A stretch of DNA of 64,000 nt from NCBI GenBank assembly GCA_007858575.1, contig CP042279.1, forward strand, positions 6,727,001 through 6,791,000, in the 5' to 3' direction. This document shows, one piece after another, positions 53,463 to 63,631 of this stretch. The position numbers and the translations under genes are program-made. Origin of the DNA: Streptomyces sp. WAC08241 (GTDB taxonomy: Bacteria; Actinomycetota; Actinomycetes; Streptomycetales; Streptomycetaceae). Below the pieces are notes generated by a model. The model saw only the letters and a program-made list of their open reading frames with translations, was not told the DNA's origin and did not search any database. Position 1 is the first letter of the stretch. Every line of letters starts with the position of its first letter.

Positions 53463-53477
53463 CCGCCAAGGCACGGA

Positions 53478-53507
53478 AAGGGGCGCCCACAGGGGAGGGC
53501 GCCCCTT
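53478..53507. terminator. Bidirectional hairpin terminator
   Basis: Perfect 11-bp stem AAGGGGCGCCC/GGGCGCCCCTT with an 8-nt loop, between convergent allantoicase and pepN. Confidence 0.88.
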
Positions 53508-53549
53508 CTCACGCGCTCACGCGCGCGCGTACGGCCTGCCGGCGGTGTC

Positions 53550-56122
53550 TCAGACCGCCGCCGCCGAGTCCGCCGCCTGCGCCTTCAGGGCGCGCTCGAC
53601 GCCCGCGCGGCACTCCGTCACCAGACGCCGCAGCGCCGGAGCCGGCCGGTGCTCCTCCAGCCAGGCGTCCGTCGCGTCCAGCGTCTCCCGCGAGACCTGG
53701 AGCGTCGGTAGAGGCCGACCACGATCTGCTGGATCATCTCGTGGCTGCGGGTCTCCGAGACGCCCTTGACCGCCGCGAAGTACTTCGCCGTGTACGGGGC
53801 GAGCAGCTCGCGCTGGTCGGACTGGACGAAGCCGCCGATCACGGCCTCCTGCACGGCGTTCGCCAGCTTGTCGTCCTCGACGACCGACGCCCAGGCCTCC
53901 GCCTTCGCCGCCTCCGTCGGACGGGCCGCCCGCGCGGTCGCCGCGTGCCGCTCGCCCGCCGCCGTGCGGTCGCGCTCCAGCTCGGCCGCGATCTCCGCCT
54001 CGTCGTAGTCCCCGGTCGCCGCGAGCCGCTGCACGAACGCCCAGCGCAGCTCGGTGTCCACCGCCAGGCCTCGATCGTCTCGCGCCCCTCCAGGAGGGCC
54101 GCGAGCAGGTCGAGCTGCTGCGGGTGCGGGCGGTCGCCGCGAAGGCGCGCGCCCATGCGAGCTGGTGGTCGCTCGCCGGCTCGGCCGCGCGCAGGTGCGC
54201 GAGCGTCGCCTCGGTCCAGCGGGAGAGCCCGGCCTCGCGCCACTCCGGCGCCGCGTACAGGTCGAGGGCCGCCTTGACCTGGCCCTGGAGCGACTGCACC
54301 ACGCCGATGTCCGACTCCTTGGCGATGCCCGAGAGCACCAGCTCCAGGTAGTCGCGGGTGGCCAGCTCGCCGTCGCGGGTCATGTCCCAGGCCGAGGCCC
54401 AGCACAGCGCGCGCGGCAGCGACTCGGCGAAGTCGCCCAGGTGCGCGGTGACGTTGGCCAGGGACACGTCGTCGAGACGGACCTTGGCGTACGACAGGTC
54501 GTCGTCGTTGAGGAGGACGACCGCCGGGCGCTTCTTGCCGACGAGCTGCGGCACCTCGGTCCGCCCGTCCGCCGCGATGTCCAGCTCCAGGCGGTCGGTG
54601 CGCACGAGGCGACCGGTCTCGTCCAGGTCGTAGAAGCCGATCGCGATCCGGTGCGGGCGCAGGACGGCTCGCCCTTGGCGCCGGCGGGCAGCGCCGGGGC
54701 CTCCTGGCGGACCGCGAAGGCCGTGACGGTGCCGTCCGCGTCGGTCTCGATCTCCGGGCGCAGGACGTTGATGCCGGCCGTCTCCAGCCACGCCTTCGAC
54801 CAGGCGGTCAGGTCGCGGCCGGAGGTCTTCTCCAGGGCGCCCAGCAGGTCCGACAGGCGCGTGTTGCCGAAGGCGTGCGCCTTGAAGTACGCCTGCACGC
54901 CCTTGAAGAACTCGTCCTGGCCGACGTAGGCGACGAGCTGCTTGAGGACCGAGGCGCCCTTGGCGTACGTGATCCCGTCGAAGTTGACGAGCACGTCCTC
55001 CAGGTCGTTGATGTCGGCCATGATCGGGTGCGTGGAGGGGAGCTGGTCCTGGCGGTAGGCCCAGGTCTTCTCCGCGTTGGCGAAGGTGGTCCAGGCGTTC
55101 GGCCAGCGGGTGCCGGGCACGGCGGCCTGGCAGGCGACCGAGGTGTAGGTGGCGAACGACTCGTTCAGCCACAGGTCGTTCCACCACTCCATGGTCACGA
55201 GGTCGCCGAACCACATGTGGGCGAGCTCGTGCAGGATGGTCTCGGCCCGCCGCTCGTACGCCGCGTCCGTCACCTTCGAGCGGAAGACGTACTGGTCGCG
55301 GATGGTGACCGCGCCCGCGTTCTCCATCGCGCCCGCGTTGAACTCCGGCACGAAGAGCTGGTCGTACTTGGCGAAGGGGTAGTCGTACGCGAACTTCTCC
55401 TGGAACCAGTCGAAGCCCTGGCGCGTGACGTCGAAGATGTGGTCCGCGTCGAGGAACTCGGCGAGCGACGGACGGCAGTAGATGCCGAGCGGGACGGTCT
55501 GCCCGCCCTTCTCGTACGTGGAGTGCACCGAGTGGTACGGGCCGGCGATCAGGGCCGTGATGTACGTGGAGATCCGGGGCGTGGGCTCGAACGCCCACAC
55601 GTCGTCCTTCGGCTCCGGCGTCGGCGAGTTCGAGATGACCTTCCACCCGGCCGGGGCCTTCACGGTGAACCGGAAGGTCGCCTTGAGGTCGGGCTGCTCG
55701 AAGGAGGCGAACACGCGCCGCGCGTCCGGCACCTCGAACTGGGTGTACAGATAGGCCTGGTCGTCGACCGGGTCGACGAAGCGGTGCAGGCCCTCACCGG
55801 TGTTGGTGTACGCGCAGTCCGCGACGACCTTGAGCTCGTTGCGGCCCTCCCGCAGGTGCGGCAGCGCGATCCGCGAGTCGCGGAAGACGGCGGCGACGTC
55901 CAGGGCGCGCCCGTTCAGGACGGCCTCGTGGACGGCGGGGGCGACGAGGTCGATGAAGGTCTCGGCGCCCGCCTCGGCGGAATCGAAGCGGACGGTGGTG
56001 ACGGACCGGTAGGTGCCGCCCTCCTGCGCACCGGAGAGGTCGAGTTCGACCTCGTACGCGTCCACGGTCAGCAGCGCCGCCCGCTGCCGGGCCTCTTCAC
56101 GGGTCAGGTTCGTACCAGGCAC
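53550..56122 (-). CDS. pepN: Aminopeptidase N (M1 metallopeptidase)
   Basis: About 858 residues. Removes N-terminal amino acids from peptides in the cytosol. The substrate-recognition motif GAMENAGAVTIRD and zinc site HELAHMWFGDLV with the third ligand Glu in NESFATY are intact. The C-terminal ERAP1-like helical domain is complete. GTG 56122 (MPGTNLTREEARQRAALL) matches the usual start. Three base losses near 54668, 54068 and 53712 affect only the C-terminal half. It is convergent with allantoicase and downstream of asd, from which a hairpin separates it. Confidence 0.97.
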
Positions 56123-56254
56123 CCGGTCAACTCCTCTGTTTCATGACGATTGGGCCCATCCTTCCACGGGGCGGCTCCGTGGCGCACGGCACATTTCCAC
56201 GGCCCGCCGCCGTTCGGCCGTCCGGTTCGAAGGGGGCCCCGGCGCGCGGACGTG

Positions 56255-56293
56255 CCGGAGGGCGGCTCCCACCACGGGAAACCGCCCCTCCGG
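56255..56293 (-). terminator. Hairpin terminator after asd
   Basis: Arms CCGGAGGGCGG (from 56255) and CCGCCCCTCCGG (to 56293) pair with one bulged C. It begins 22 bp beyond the asd stop. Confidence 0.7.
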
Positions 56294-56314
56294 CCGTACA
56301 CGCCCCGCGGGTCG

Positions 56315-57331
56315 TCAGCCCTTGAGCTCGGCCGCGACCAGCTCCGCGATCTGCACGGCGTTCAGCGCCGCGCCCTTGCGCAGGTTGTCGTTGGAGACGA
56401 ACAGCGCGAGGCCGTTGTCGACGGTCTCGTCCACGCGGATGCGGCCGACGTACGAGGCGTCCTTGCCGGCCGCCTGGAGCGGGGTCGGGATCTCGGACAG
56501 CTCGACGCCCTCGGCGCCCTTGAGCAGCTCGTAGGCGCGCTCGACGCCGATCGGGCGCTCGAAGCGGGCGTTGACCTGGAGGGAGTGGCCGGAGAAGACC
56601 GGGACGCGCACGCAGGTGCCGGAGACCTTGAGCTCGGGGATCTCCAGGATCTTGCGGGACTCGTTGCGGAGCTTCTGCTCCTCGTCGGTCTCGAAGGTGC
56701 CGTCGTCGACGATCGAGCCGGCCAGCGGGACCACGTTGAAGGCGATCGGGCGCCGGTAGACGCCGGGCTCGGGGAAGTCGACGGCCCCGCCGTCGTGGGC
56801 GAGCGCGGCGGCGCCCTCGGCGACGGCCCTGACCTGGCCGTCCAGCTCGGCGACACCGGCCACGCCCGAGCCGGAGACGGCCTGGTAGGTGGTGGCGACG
56901 AGGGCGACGAGCCCGGCCTCCTCGTGGAGCGGCTTGAGGACCGGCATCGCGGCCATCGTGGTGCAGTTCGGGTTGGCGATGATGCCCTTGGGGCGGTCCT
57001 TGACCGCGTGCGGGTTCACCTCGGAGACCACGAGCGGGACCTCGGGGTCGCGGCGCCAGGCGGAGGAGTTGTCGATCACGACGGCGCCCTGGGAGGCGAC
57101 CTTCTCGGCGAGGGCCTTGGAGGTGGCGCCGCCGGCGGAGAAGAGCACGATGTCCAGGCCGGTGTAGTCGGCGGTGGAGGCGTCCTCGACCGTGATGCCG
57201 TCCACGACGGTGCCGGCGGAGCGGGCGGAGGCGAAGAGCCGCAGCTCGTCGAGCGGGAACGTGCGCTCGGTCAGGATGCTGCGCATGACTGTGCCGACCT
57301 GACCGGTGGCTCCGACGATTCCGACCTTCAC
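56315..57331 (-). CDS. asd: Aspartate-semialdehyde dehydrogenase
   Basis: Intact, 338 residues. Reduces aspartyl-4-phosphate to aspartate semialdehyde with NADPH in lysine/diaminopimelate, threonine and methionine synthesis. NADP loop GIVGATGQVGTVM at the start, catalytic Cys in NPNCTT (near residue 132) and the catalytic His in VFSGHSLQVN. GTG 57331 has GGAGGAG upstream. It stands alone rather than beside aspartokinase (ask), so this may be a second or relocated copy. Direct repeats lie in its promoter region. Confidence 0.97.
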   Translation of the reverse strand: MKVGIVGATGQVGTVMRSILTERTFPLDELRLFASARSAGTVVDGITVEDASTADYTGLDIVLFSAGGATSKALAEKVASQGAVVIDNSSAWRRDPEVPLVVSEVNPHAVKDRPKGIIANPNCTTMAAMPVLKPLHEEAGLVALVATTYQAVSGSGVAGVAELDGQVRAVAEGAAALAHDGGAVDFPEPGVYRRPIAFNVVPLAGSIVDDGTFETDEEQKLRNESRKILEIPELKVSGTCVRVPVFSGHSLQVNARFERPIGVERAYELLKGAEGVELSEIPTPLQAAGKDASYVGRIRVDETVDNGLALFVSNDNLRKGAALNAVQIAELVAAELKG

Positions 57332-57405
57332 GGGGACTCCTCCGTGCTCATGGGGACGTATGGGCGGGGTGCTGCCCTTCCATCATGCGGGCGAACACGG
57401 CCGCC

Positions 57406-57425
57406 TTGTCCAATCCATTGTCCAA
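57406..57425. promoter_or_regulatory. Direct repeat TTGTCCAA x2 upstream of asd
   Basis: TTGTCCAA occurs at 57406-57413 and 57418-57425, a 12-bp period (on the coding strand TTGGACAA). It lies 75-95 bp upstream of the asd start, at the likely promoter position. An activator or repressor site, or an overlapping -35 box, is possible. Confidence 0.45.
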
Positions 57426-57441
57426 GGGCCGGACGGAAACG

Positions 57442-57479
57442 GGGAGGGCGGGCGCCGGAACCGGCACCCGCCCCTCCCG
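57442..57479 (-). terminator. Hairpin terminator after the S8 peptidase gene
   Basis: GGGAGGGCGGGCGCCGG pairs with CCGGCACCCGCCCCTCCC with small mismatches, around an AA centre. It begins 11 bp beyond the peptidase stop. Confidence 0.75.
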
Positions 57480-57489
57480 TCACACGGTG

Positions 57490-60400
57490 TTACGGAGTGA
57501 CCGCGCCGATCACGACGTTGCCGGTGCCCGCGACGGTGCCGCGGGCGTTGACGAGCTGCACCTCGCCGAAGAACTGGCGTCCTCGGGAGCGGCGCCGGCG
57601 ACGACGACCTCGGCCGCCACCGCGGCGGACCCGCCGTTGGGCAGGGCGGCCGGCTTCGAGCCGTCGACCTTCACGGTGCCGAGCGCGGACGAGTAGTACA
57701 CGTCCTTGTAGTCGTACGTGGTGCCGCCCGCGGCCTGGACCGAGTAGCCGTCGATCACGACGGTGTACGTGCCCGCGGCCGGCTTCACCAGGAGACGGCC
57801 TCTCCGAGTCGCCGTCGGCGGCCTGCGCGACCTGCTTGCCGTCCAGCAGGACGGTCAGGTCGAGGTCGGCGGCCTTGTCGGAGGTGTTGCCGATGCCGAT
57901 GTCGAGCCGCTCGACGCCCTCGCCGACGGTGACGGTCCGGGTCTGCGTCTCGTGGTGCCGGATGGTCGGCGTCTCGGTCTTCCGGGAGCCGAGGGAGCCG
58001 CCCTTGAGGGTGCCTCGATGCCCGCGAAGCGGTTGGTGACCGTCCACTGGACGGCGGCCGGGGTGCCGACCTTCGCCTCCGGGACGGTCTGGACGGCCGG
58101 GTCGAAGTCGACGCCGAGGGCGGAGACGCCCAGGGTGTACGGGTTGTCCAGGTCCGGCGACGTGCGGCGGGCCTCGACCTCGATCTCCCAGACGCCCGGC
58201 GTCGGGTTCGCGTAGGAGCGCAGGTCGGGGCGGCAGGTGTTGGCCGGGTTGTAGTGCGGGTAGCACTGCGTGGTCGCGCTGTCCTCGATGCCCACGCCGT
58301 ACGGGTGGATCGAGATGAACCGGGTCTGGCTCTTCGCCTTCAGACCGCTCAGCGAGACCTCCAGCGTCTTGGCGCCCTCGGGCACGGTGACGAAGTAGGA
58401 GGTGCTGCTGTTGCGCTGCACGGAGCCCTTGGCGGTGAAGCCGTAGCCCGGGGCGGCCAGGTCGTTCGCGACGACCGAGGTGGCGAGGATCTGCTTGTCG
58501 ACGCCCTCGGTGCGCTCGTCGTCGGCCTCCAGGATGACGCTGTGCACGCCGGCGGTGGCCGCGCGGGCCTGGAGCCTGACGGTGACCGGCTTGTTCAGCG
58601 GCAGGTAGATCCGGTCCTCGCTGACGATGCGGAAGGTGCCGTCGTTGTACTTGAGGTCCAGGTCGTGCCGGACCGGGCGGTCCGGGCCGCTGGTGCGGGT
58701 GACGACGACGTCGTAGACCCGCTTCTGGCCGACCTTGAGGCCGCCCTCGCGGTCGTACACGCCGGTGCCGGTGTGCGGGGCCGGGAAGATGGCGGTGTCG
58801 ACCGGCGCCTGGACCTTGTAGTCGTGCGCGGTCGCGCCGTCCTTGATCGACTCCCAGGCCTCCTCGATGTCGATGAGGCCGGCGCCCTGCTCGTGCGCGG
58901 CGACACCGGGGATCCGCTGGGCGGTGGAGGTCAGCGCGGTGCGCAGGGTGAGCGGGGAGAGCGCGATGCCCCGCTGCTTGGCGGCCGAGATCAGCAGCGC
59001 GCTCGCGCCCGCCGCCTGCGGCGAGGACATCGAGGTGCCGTTGAGCATGCCGTAGCCGGCGGGCAGCGCGTAGCCCGACTCGGCGAGGCCGGCGCCCGGC
59101 AGCCAGGTCGGGATGGTGTTCACGGCCGAGCCGGGGCGGTGATCGTCGGGGTGAAAGCCGCCGTCCTCGCGCGGGCCGCGCGAGGAGAAGGGAACATGGC
59201 GTACTTCTTGTCGACGGCCGAGCCGTAGTTGGCGGCCCAGGTCGCCTTGGAGACGGCCGCGCCGACCGAGAGGACCTTGTCGGCCAGGCCGGGGTCGCCG
59301 ATCGTGTTGATGCCCGGGCCCTCGTTGCCGGCCGAGATGACCAACTGGACGCCGTACTGGTCGATCAGGCGGGTGTAGAGGCGGGCGCGGACGTTGTCGC
59401 CGTCGTTCTGCTGCGGCAGGCCGCCGATCGACATGTTGACGATGTCGACGCCGCGGTTGACGACGAGGTCCGTCATGCCCTCGGTGAGGGCGGTGTTGGT
59501 GCAGCCGCCGGTCCAGGTGCACGCGCGCGAGGAGACGATCTTCGCGCCGGGGCCGCGCCGTTCATCTTGCCGCCGAAGAGGCCGTGGGCGGCGGTGATGC
59601 CGGCGACGTGGGTGCCGTGCGAGGACTCGACGAGACCGATGTTGACGAAGTCGGCCTTCTTGCCGATCCAGTCGCCGCCGGCCGGGTCCATCGGGACGTC
59701 CTTGCGGATCTCCACGACGAACGGCGTCTTCTCGACGACCTCGGTGGCCGGGTCGTCGGTGCCGAAGTACCCGATCTGGTACCCGTCCTTGTACGGCTTC
59801 ATCGGCGCGTTGTCCGTGAAGTCGTTGTTCTGGTCGGTGTCCACGCGGACGGTCCCGGCGGCCGGGTCGTACAGCAGGCCGAAGACGTCGGTGGTGTCGC
59901 CGTCCCGGTTGATGTCGCCCTTCGGGTCGCCGCCCGCGGTGACCGCCTCGCTGAAGCGGCTGAACTGGTAGGCGCCCGCCGGGCCTTCCAGCTCTGCGCG
60001 GAGGCGGTGAAGACGGGCCGGCGACCGGGGTGATCTGGGCGCGCCAGGTGGCGTCGCCCTCGGTCAGCGGGTCCGTGGCGGTCACCCAGTCGACGATCTT
60101 GCGCTCGCCGGTGGTGGTCTTCTGCAGGGCCGGGTGGCCGAGGTCGACGCCGGAGTCCAGGATGCCGATGGTCACGCCGCGGCCGTCGGCCTTGGGGTGG
60201 CTCTCGACGAAGTCGACCGCGCCCGTCTCGTGGGAGGGGTTGTACGGGTTCCTCGCCGGGGTCTTTCTTGCCGGGGCCGGGTACGTCTTCGCGACGGTGG
60301 TGCCCTCGACGGGGCCTGTCGGGCCGCCCGCGTCCGGACGCGGGTCGTCGAGCGGGATCTCGGCCTGGAGGTCGACGGCCTGGACCGAGGAGAGCTTGGT

Positions 60401-60802
60401 CGCGGCCTTGATGGCCGCCTCGGCCTTGGCGGTCGGCAGGGTGGCGCGGACGTAGCCGAGCGCGTCCTGCCGCTTGCCGACCGAGGCGCCGGCGACGGCG
60501 TCCAGTTGGGCGGCGACCTGCTCGGTGGCGCCGGGGGCGGTGGCGACGAGGACGGTGACGTTCGCCTCGCCGCTCGCCTGGGCCTCGGTGAGGCGCTGGG
60601 CGTCGACGGCGCCGAGCTTGTCGGCGGGGTCCGCCGCCTTGACCGGGGGAGTGGTGCCCGGGTCGTCGGAGGCGAGGGCGGGCATGGTGCCGGCCGCGAC
60701 GAGCGCGGCGACGAGACCGGCGGCGGCCGCGACGCGCGCCGCCCGTCTCCGTCCGGGCACCGAGGACCGGGCTATGGGGCCCTGGGTCTGGGGGTGGCCA
60801 TG
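57490..60802 (-). CDS. Large secreted S8 (subtilisin-like) serine peptidase
   Basis: About 1,100 residues. Signal peptide (VAAAAGLVAALVAAGTMPALA), I9-like propeptide region, then the catalytic triad: Asp in IGILDSGVD, His in SSHGTHVAGI and Ser in LNGTSMSSPQAAG, with the oxyanion Asn in ISAGNEG. The C-terminal half is beta-rich extracellular domains. The His lies about 190 residues after the Asp because of a large insertion. Start ATG 60802 (MATPRP, with AGGG upstream) requires one lost G near 60785; GTG 60760 also works. Other shifts near 60015, 59985, 59555, 59180, 59140, 58015, 57795 and 57580. Confidence 0.93.
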
Positions 60803-60971
60803 TGCATCCCTGTCTGTGAAGGAGAGGTCCGGATATCGGTTCCGGATGACCGCTCAGCCTTCGCAAATGACAGGGTTTTGGGAGAGTTGACGGGGAGAAG
60901 GTGCGCTCTGTGGCGGAAACCCGCCAGTGCGCCCGATGTGCCACAGGGGTGAAACGGTCCCAACCGGGGTG

Positions 60972-61512
60972 TTACGCCTCCTTGGTGCGGGCGTAGTGCC
61001 GGGAGGCCTTGGCGCGGTTGCCGCAGACCGCCATCGAGCACCAGCGGCGGGTGCCGTTCCGCGAGGTGTCGAAGAAGTGCAGGATGCACGCCTCGTGGGC
61101 GCAGGCCCGGATCCGGTCGGGCGCGGTGCGCAGCAGGTCGAGGTAGTCGCGGGCGGCGGTCCAGGCCGGCCCCCACGCCGGGTCGGCGAACTCGGCCTCT
61201 CGCCGGGGCCCTCGGCGGTGAGCGTGGCCCGGATGCGGCCGTGGCCGAGGACGGCGTCGACGCGGGCGGTGGCGGCGGGGTCGCCGGGGCGGTCGACGAG
61301 CGCGGCGAGCGCGTCCCGGGCGGCGAGGGCGTGGCGCAGGGTGGCGGCGTCGGCGGCGAACCGCCCGTCCAGGCCGTTGGCCGCGAGCCAGACGGCGAGC
61401 CCCTCGGCGTCGGCGAGCAGGTCCCGGCGGACGCCCTCCTCGTTCCAGCGGGTGTTGAGCAGGTCCAGGAGACGGGCTCGCCGGTGAGCGGCCGGGGGTC
61501 GACGGCGGTCAT
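60972..61512 (-). CDS. CGNR zinc-finger transcriptional regulator
   Basis: About 181 residues. The N-terminal ABATE domain begins LLDLLNTRWNEEGVRRDLL; the C-terminal zinc finger carries CAHEACILHFFDTSRNGTRRWCSMAVCGNRAKASRHYART, with the family-defining CGNR and the SRNGTRRWC segment. These proteins are DNA-binding regulators of small neighbouring operons. Base losses near 61470 and 61200. It diverges from the VOC-protein gene across a 130-bp region containing repeated GGCTAACCC elements, its probable operators. Confidence 0.92.
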
Positions 61513-61534
61513 GGGCGGGCACCTTCCTCCGTGG

Positions 61535-61609
61535 GCTAACCCCTCAAGAGTACGTGAGCGGTTGACGTCTGTTTCGGCTAACCCTTAAAGTCGAGTTAGA
61601 GGGTTAGCC
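61535..61609 (+). promoter_or_regulatory. Divergent promoter with triple GGCTAACCC operator
   Basis: GGCTAACCC occurs at 61534-61542 and 61576-61584, and inverted (GGGTTAGCC) at 61601-61609. A likely promoter for the VOC gene is TTGACG (61562-61567), 18 bp, TAAAGT (61586-61591). Two sites flank or overlap the -10 box, so a bound CGNR regulator would block transcription of the plus-strand gene, while the first site lies close to its own start. Confidence 0.7.
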
Positions 61610-61642
61610 CGTACGGGGCGGCCCGTACGGGAGGGAACCGTC

Positions 61643-62107
61643 ATGTCCGCGATCGGCACGCTCACCACCCACCACGTCGGCCTCAACGTCACGGACCTGG
61701 AGCGCTCGCTCGCCTTCTACGCCGACGTCCTCGGCTTCGAGGTCCTCGGGAGGAGCGCGGAGGGGGAGGCGGGCGCGCGGGAGGAACACGCCTTCCTCGG
61801 CCGGGACGGGAGCCTGGTCCTCACCCTCTGGCAGCAGGCCGAGGGCGCCTACGACTCCGGCCGCCCCGGCCTCCACCACCTCGCCTTCGAGGCCGAGTCC
61901 TCGACCATGTCCGCGCCGCCGAGGCCGCGCTCACCGCGCGCGGCGCCACCTTCGCGTACGAGGGCGTCGTCGCCCACCGGAGGGCGCGGCCTCCGGCGGC
62001 ATCTTCTTCCACGACCCCGACGGCACCCGCCTGGAGATCTCGGTCCCGAAGGGCGCCGGGACGGCCCCGGCCCCTCGGGCACGGCCCCCACCTGCGGCTT
62101 CTTCTGA
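61643..62107 (+). CDS. VOC-family (glyoxalase/dioxygenase-like) protein
   Basis: About 155 residues with two beta-alpha-beta-beta-beta units. Metal-ligand positions are His in THHVGLNV, His in LHHLAFEA and Glu in LEISVP. Such proteins include glyoxalases, dioxygenases and antibiotic-resistance proteins; the substrate is unknown. ATG 61643 is directly downstream of the promoter shared with the CGNR regulator. Shifts near 61906 and 61980. The PPOX-family gene follows 33 bp later and probably belongs to the same unit. Confidence 0.9.
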   Translation: MSAIGTLTTHHVGLNVTDLERSLAFYADVLGFEVLGRSAEGEAGAREEHAFLGRDGSLVLTLWQQAEGAYDSGRPGLHHLAFEAESSTMSAPPRPRSPRAAPPSRTRASSPTGGRGLRRHLLPRPRRHPPGDLGPEGRRDGPGPSGTAPTCGFF

Positions 62108-62140
62108 ACGGAAGCCCGCCCACACCCCGGAGGAGCCTCC

Positions 62141-63014
62141 ATGGACGCCTACCACCCCGGATCGCTCGCCGTGCAGGAACGCGTCGGCGTCCGCGACCTC
62201 GCCGACCACGTGGGCCGCTCTGTCGGCCCCGGCATCCGCCCGGTCGCCGCCGCCTTCCTGGAGGCCCAGCCGATGCTGGTGATCGGCGCGGCGGACGCCG
62301 CCGGGCACGTCTGGGCGAGCCTGCTCACCGGCGCGCCCGGCTTCGCCCGCGCCACCGGGCCGGGCACCGTCTCCGTCGCCGGCGGCGTCCCCGCCCACGA
62401 CCCGCTCGCCGGTGCGATCACCCCGGCCGGCACTCCCGTCGGCACCCTCGCCCTCGACCCCCGCACCCGCCGCCGCATGCGCCTCAACGGCACCGCCCGG
62501 CCCAGCCGCCGCGGCTTCACCGTCGAGGCGGAGCAGGTCTTCCAACTGCCCCAAGTACCTCCAGAAGAGGGAGTGGTACGGCTCCGAGCCCGCGGGCCCC
62601 GGAACCGGCACCGCCCGCGGCGGGCGCTCACCCCGCCCAGGCGGCCCGCGTCCGGGCGGCGGACACCTTCTTCGTGGCCACCGCCGCCCCCGACGGCGCC
62701 GACACGAGCCACCGGGGCGGCAACCCCGGCTTCGTCCGGGTCGACGGGCCCCGCGAGCTGAGCTGGCGGGACTACCCGGGCAACGCGATGTTCCTGACCC
62801 TGGGCAACCTGGAGTCGGACGGCCGCGCGGGCCTGCTCTTCCTGGACTGGGAGACCGGCACGACCCTCCAGCTCACCGGCCGCGCGCACGCCGAGTACGG
62901 CCCCGAGGAACGCGTGGTGCGCTTCCGCGCCGATCGCGTGGTGGAGACGCCGGGCGCCAGCCCCTGCGCTGGTCGCCCCCGGAGTACTCCCCGGCCAACC
63001 CGGCCACACCCTGA
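62141..63014 (+). CDS. Pyridoxamine 5'-phosphate oxidase-family (flavin-binding) protein
   Basis: About 292 residues, two lobes. The first has MLVIGAADAAGHVWASLLTG and GTLALDPRTRRRMRLNG, the second TFFVATAAPDGADTSHRGGNPGFVRV and AGLLFLDWETGTTLQLTG, all characteristic of the split-barrel flavin-binding fold. CPKYLQKREWYG joins the lobes. The function is probably an FMN- or F420-dependent redox reaction. ATG 62141 has GGAGGAG upstream. Shifts near 62550, 62615 and 62965. It pairs with the VOC gene. Confidence 0.87.
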
Positions 63015-63084
63015 CGACCGGCCGGGGCCCCAGGGCCCGGCCCGGCCCCTCGCAGCCGCCGACCCCGAGGACCCCGAGGACTCC

Positions 63085-63622
63085 GTGCCCACCACCCCGG
63101 CCGCAGAGGCCACCGAAGCCCACCCGCCCGCCGGGGCCGTCGCTCCCCGCCCCCGGCCGCCCGCCCGCCCCCGCCCCCGCGTCTCCTCGGGGCCACCGCT
63201 GCCGCGGTCGCCGTGCTGCTCCTCCTGGTCGCGGTGGGCACCCTCCTCCGCCAGCCCCTGCTGATCCCGCCGCTCGCCGCGAGCGCCGCGCTCGTGGCGG
63301 GCGCCCCCGACCTGCCGCTCTCCCAGCCCCGCTCGGTCGTCGGCGGCCAACTCCTCTCCGCCCTCACCGGGTTCGCGGTCCTGGCCGCGGCCGGCCCCGG
63401 CCCGTGGGCGCCGCCGTCGCGGGCGGCCTCGCCCTCGGCGTGATGGCCCTCGCCCGCGCCCCGCACTCGCCCGCCGCCGCCACGGCCGTCGTCGTCGCCC
63501 TCCAGGACCCGCCCTTCTGGTCGTTTCTCGGCCTTCTCGCCCTCGCCTGCCTCCTCCTGGTCGCCGCCGGCCTCGCGGCCGCCCCCGCGACGGGACGGGC
63601 GTACCCCACGTACCGGCTCTAA
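63085..63622 (+). CDS. HPP-family integral membrane protein
   Basis: About 180 residues. A Pro/Ala-rich start of 35 residues precedes four to five membrane helices. The conserved PPLAASAALVAGAPDLPLSQPRSVVGGQLLSAL fits the HPP family, with the typical PLxAS and QPR elements; the closing ALQDPPFWSFLGL is also family-like. Some HPP members transport nitrite. GTG 63085 has GAGGA upstream. Shifts near 63183 and 63408. Confidence 0.8.
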
Positions 63623-63631
63623 CCTCGGTGC

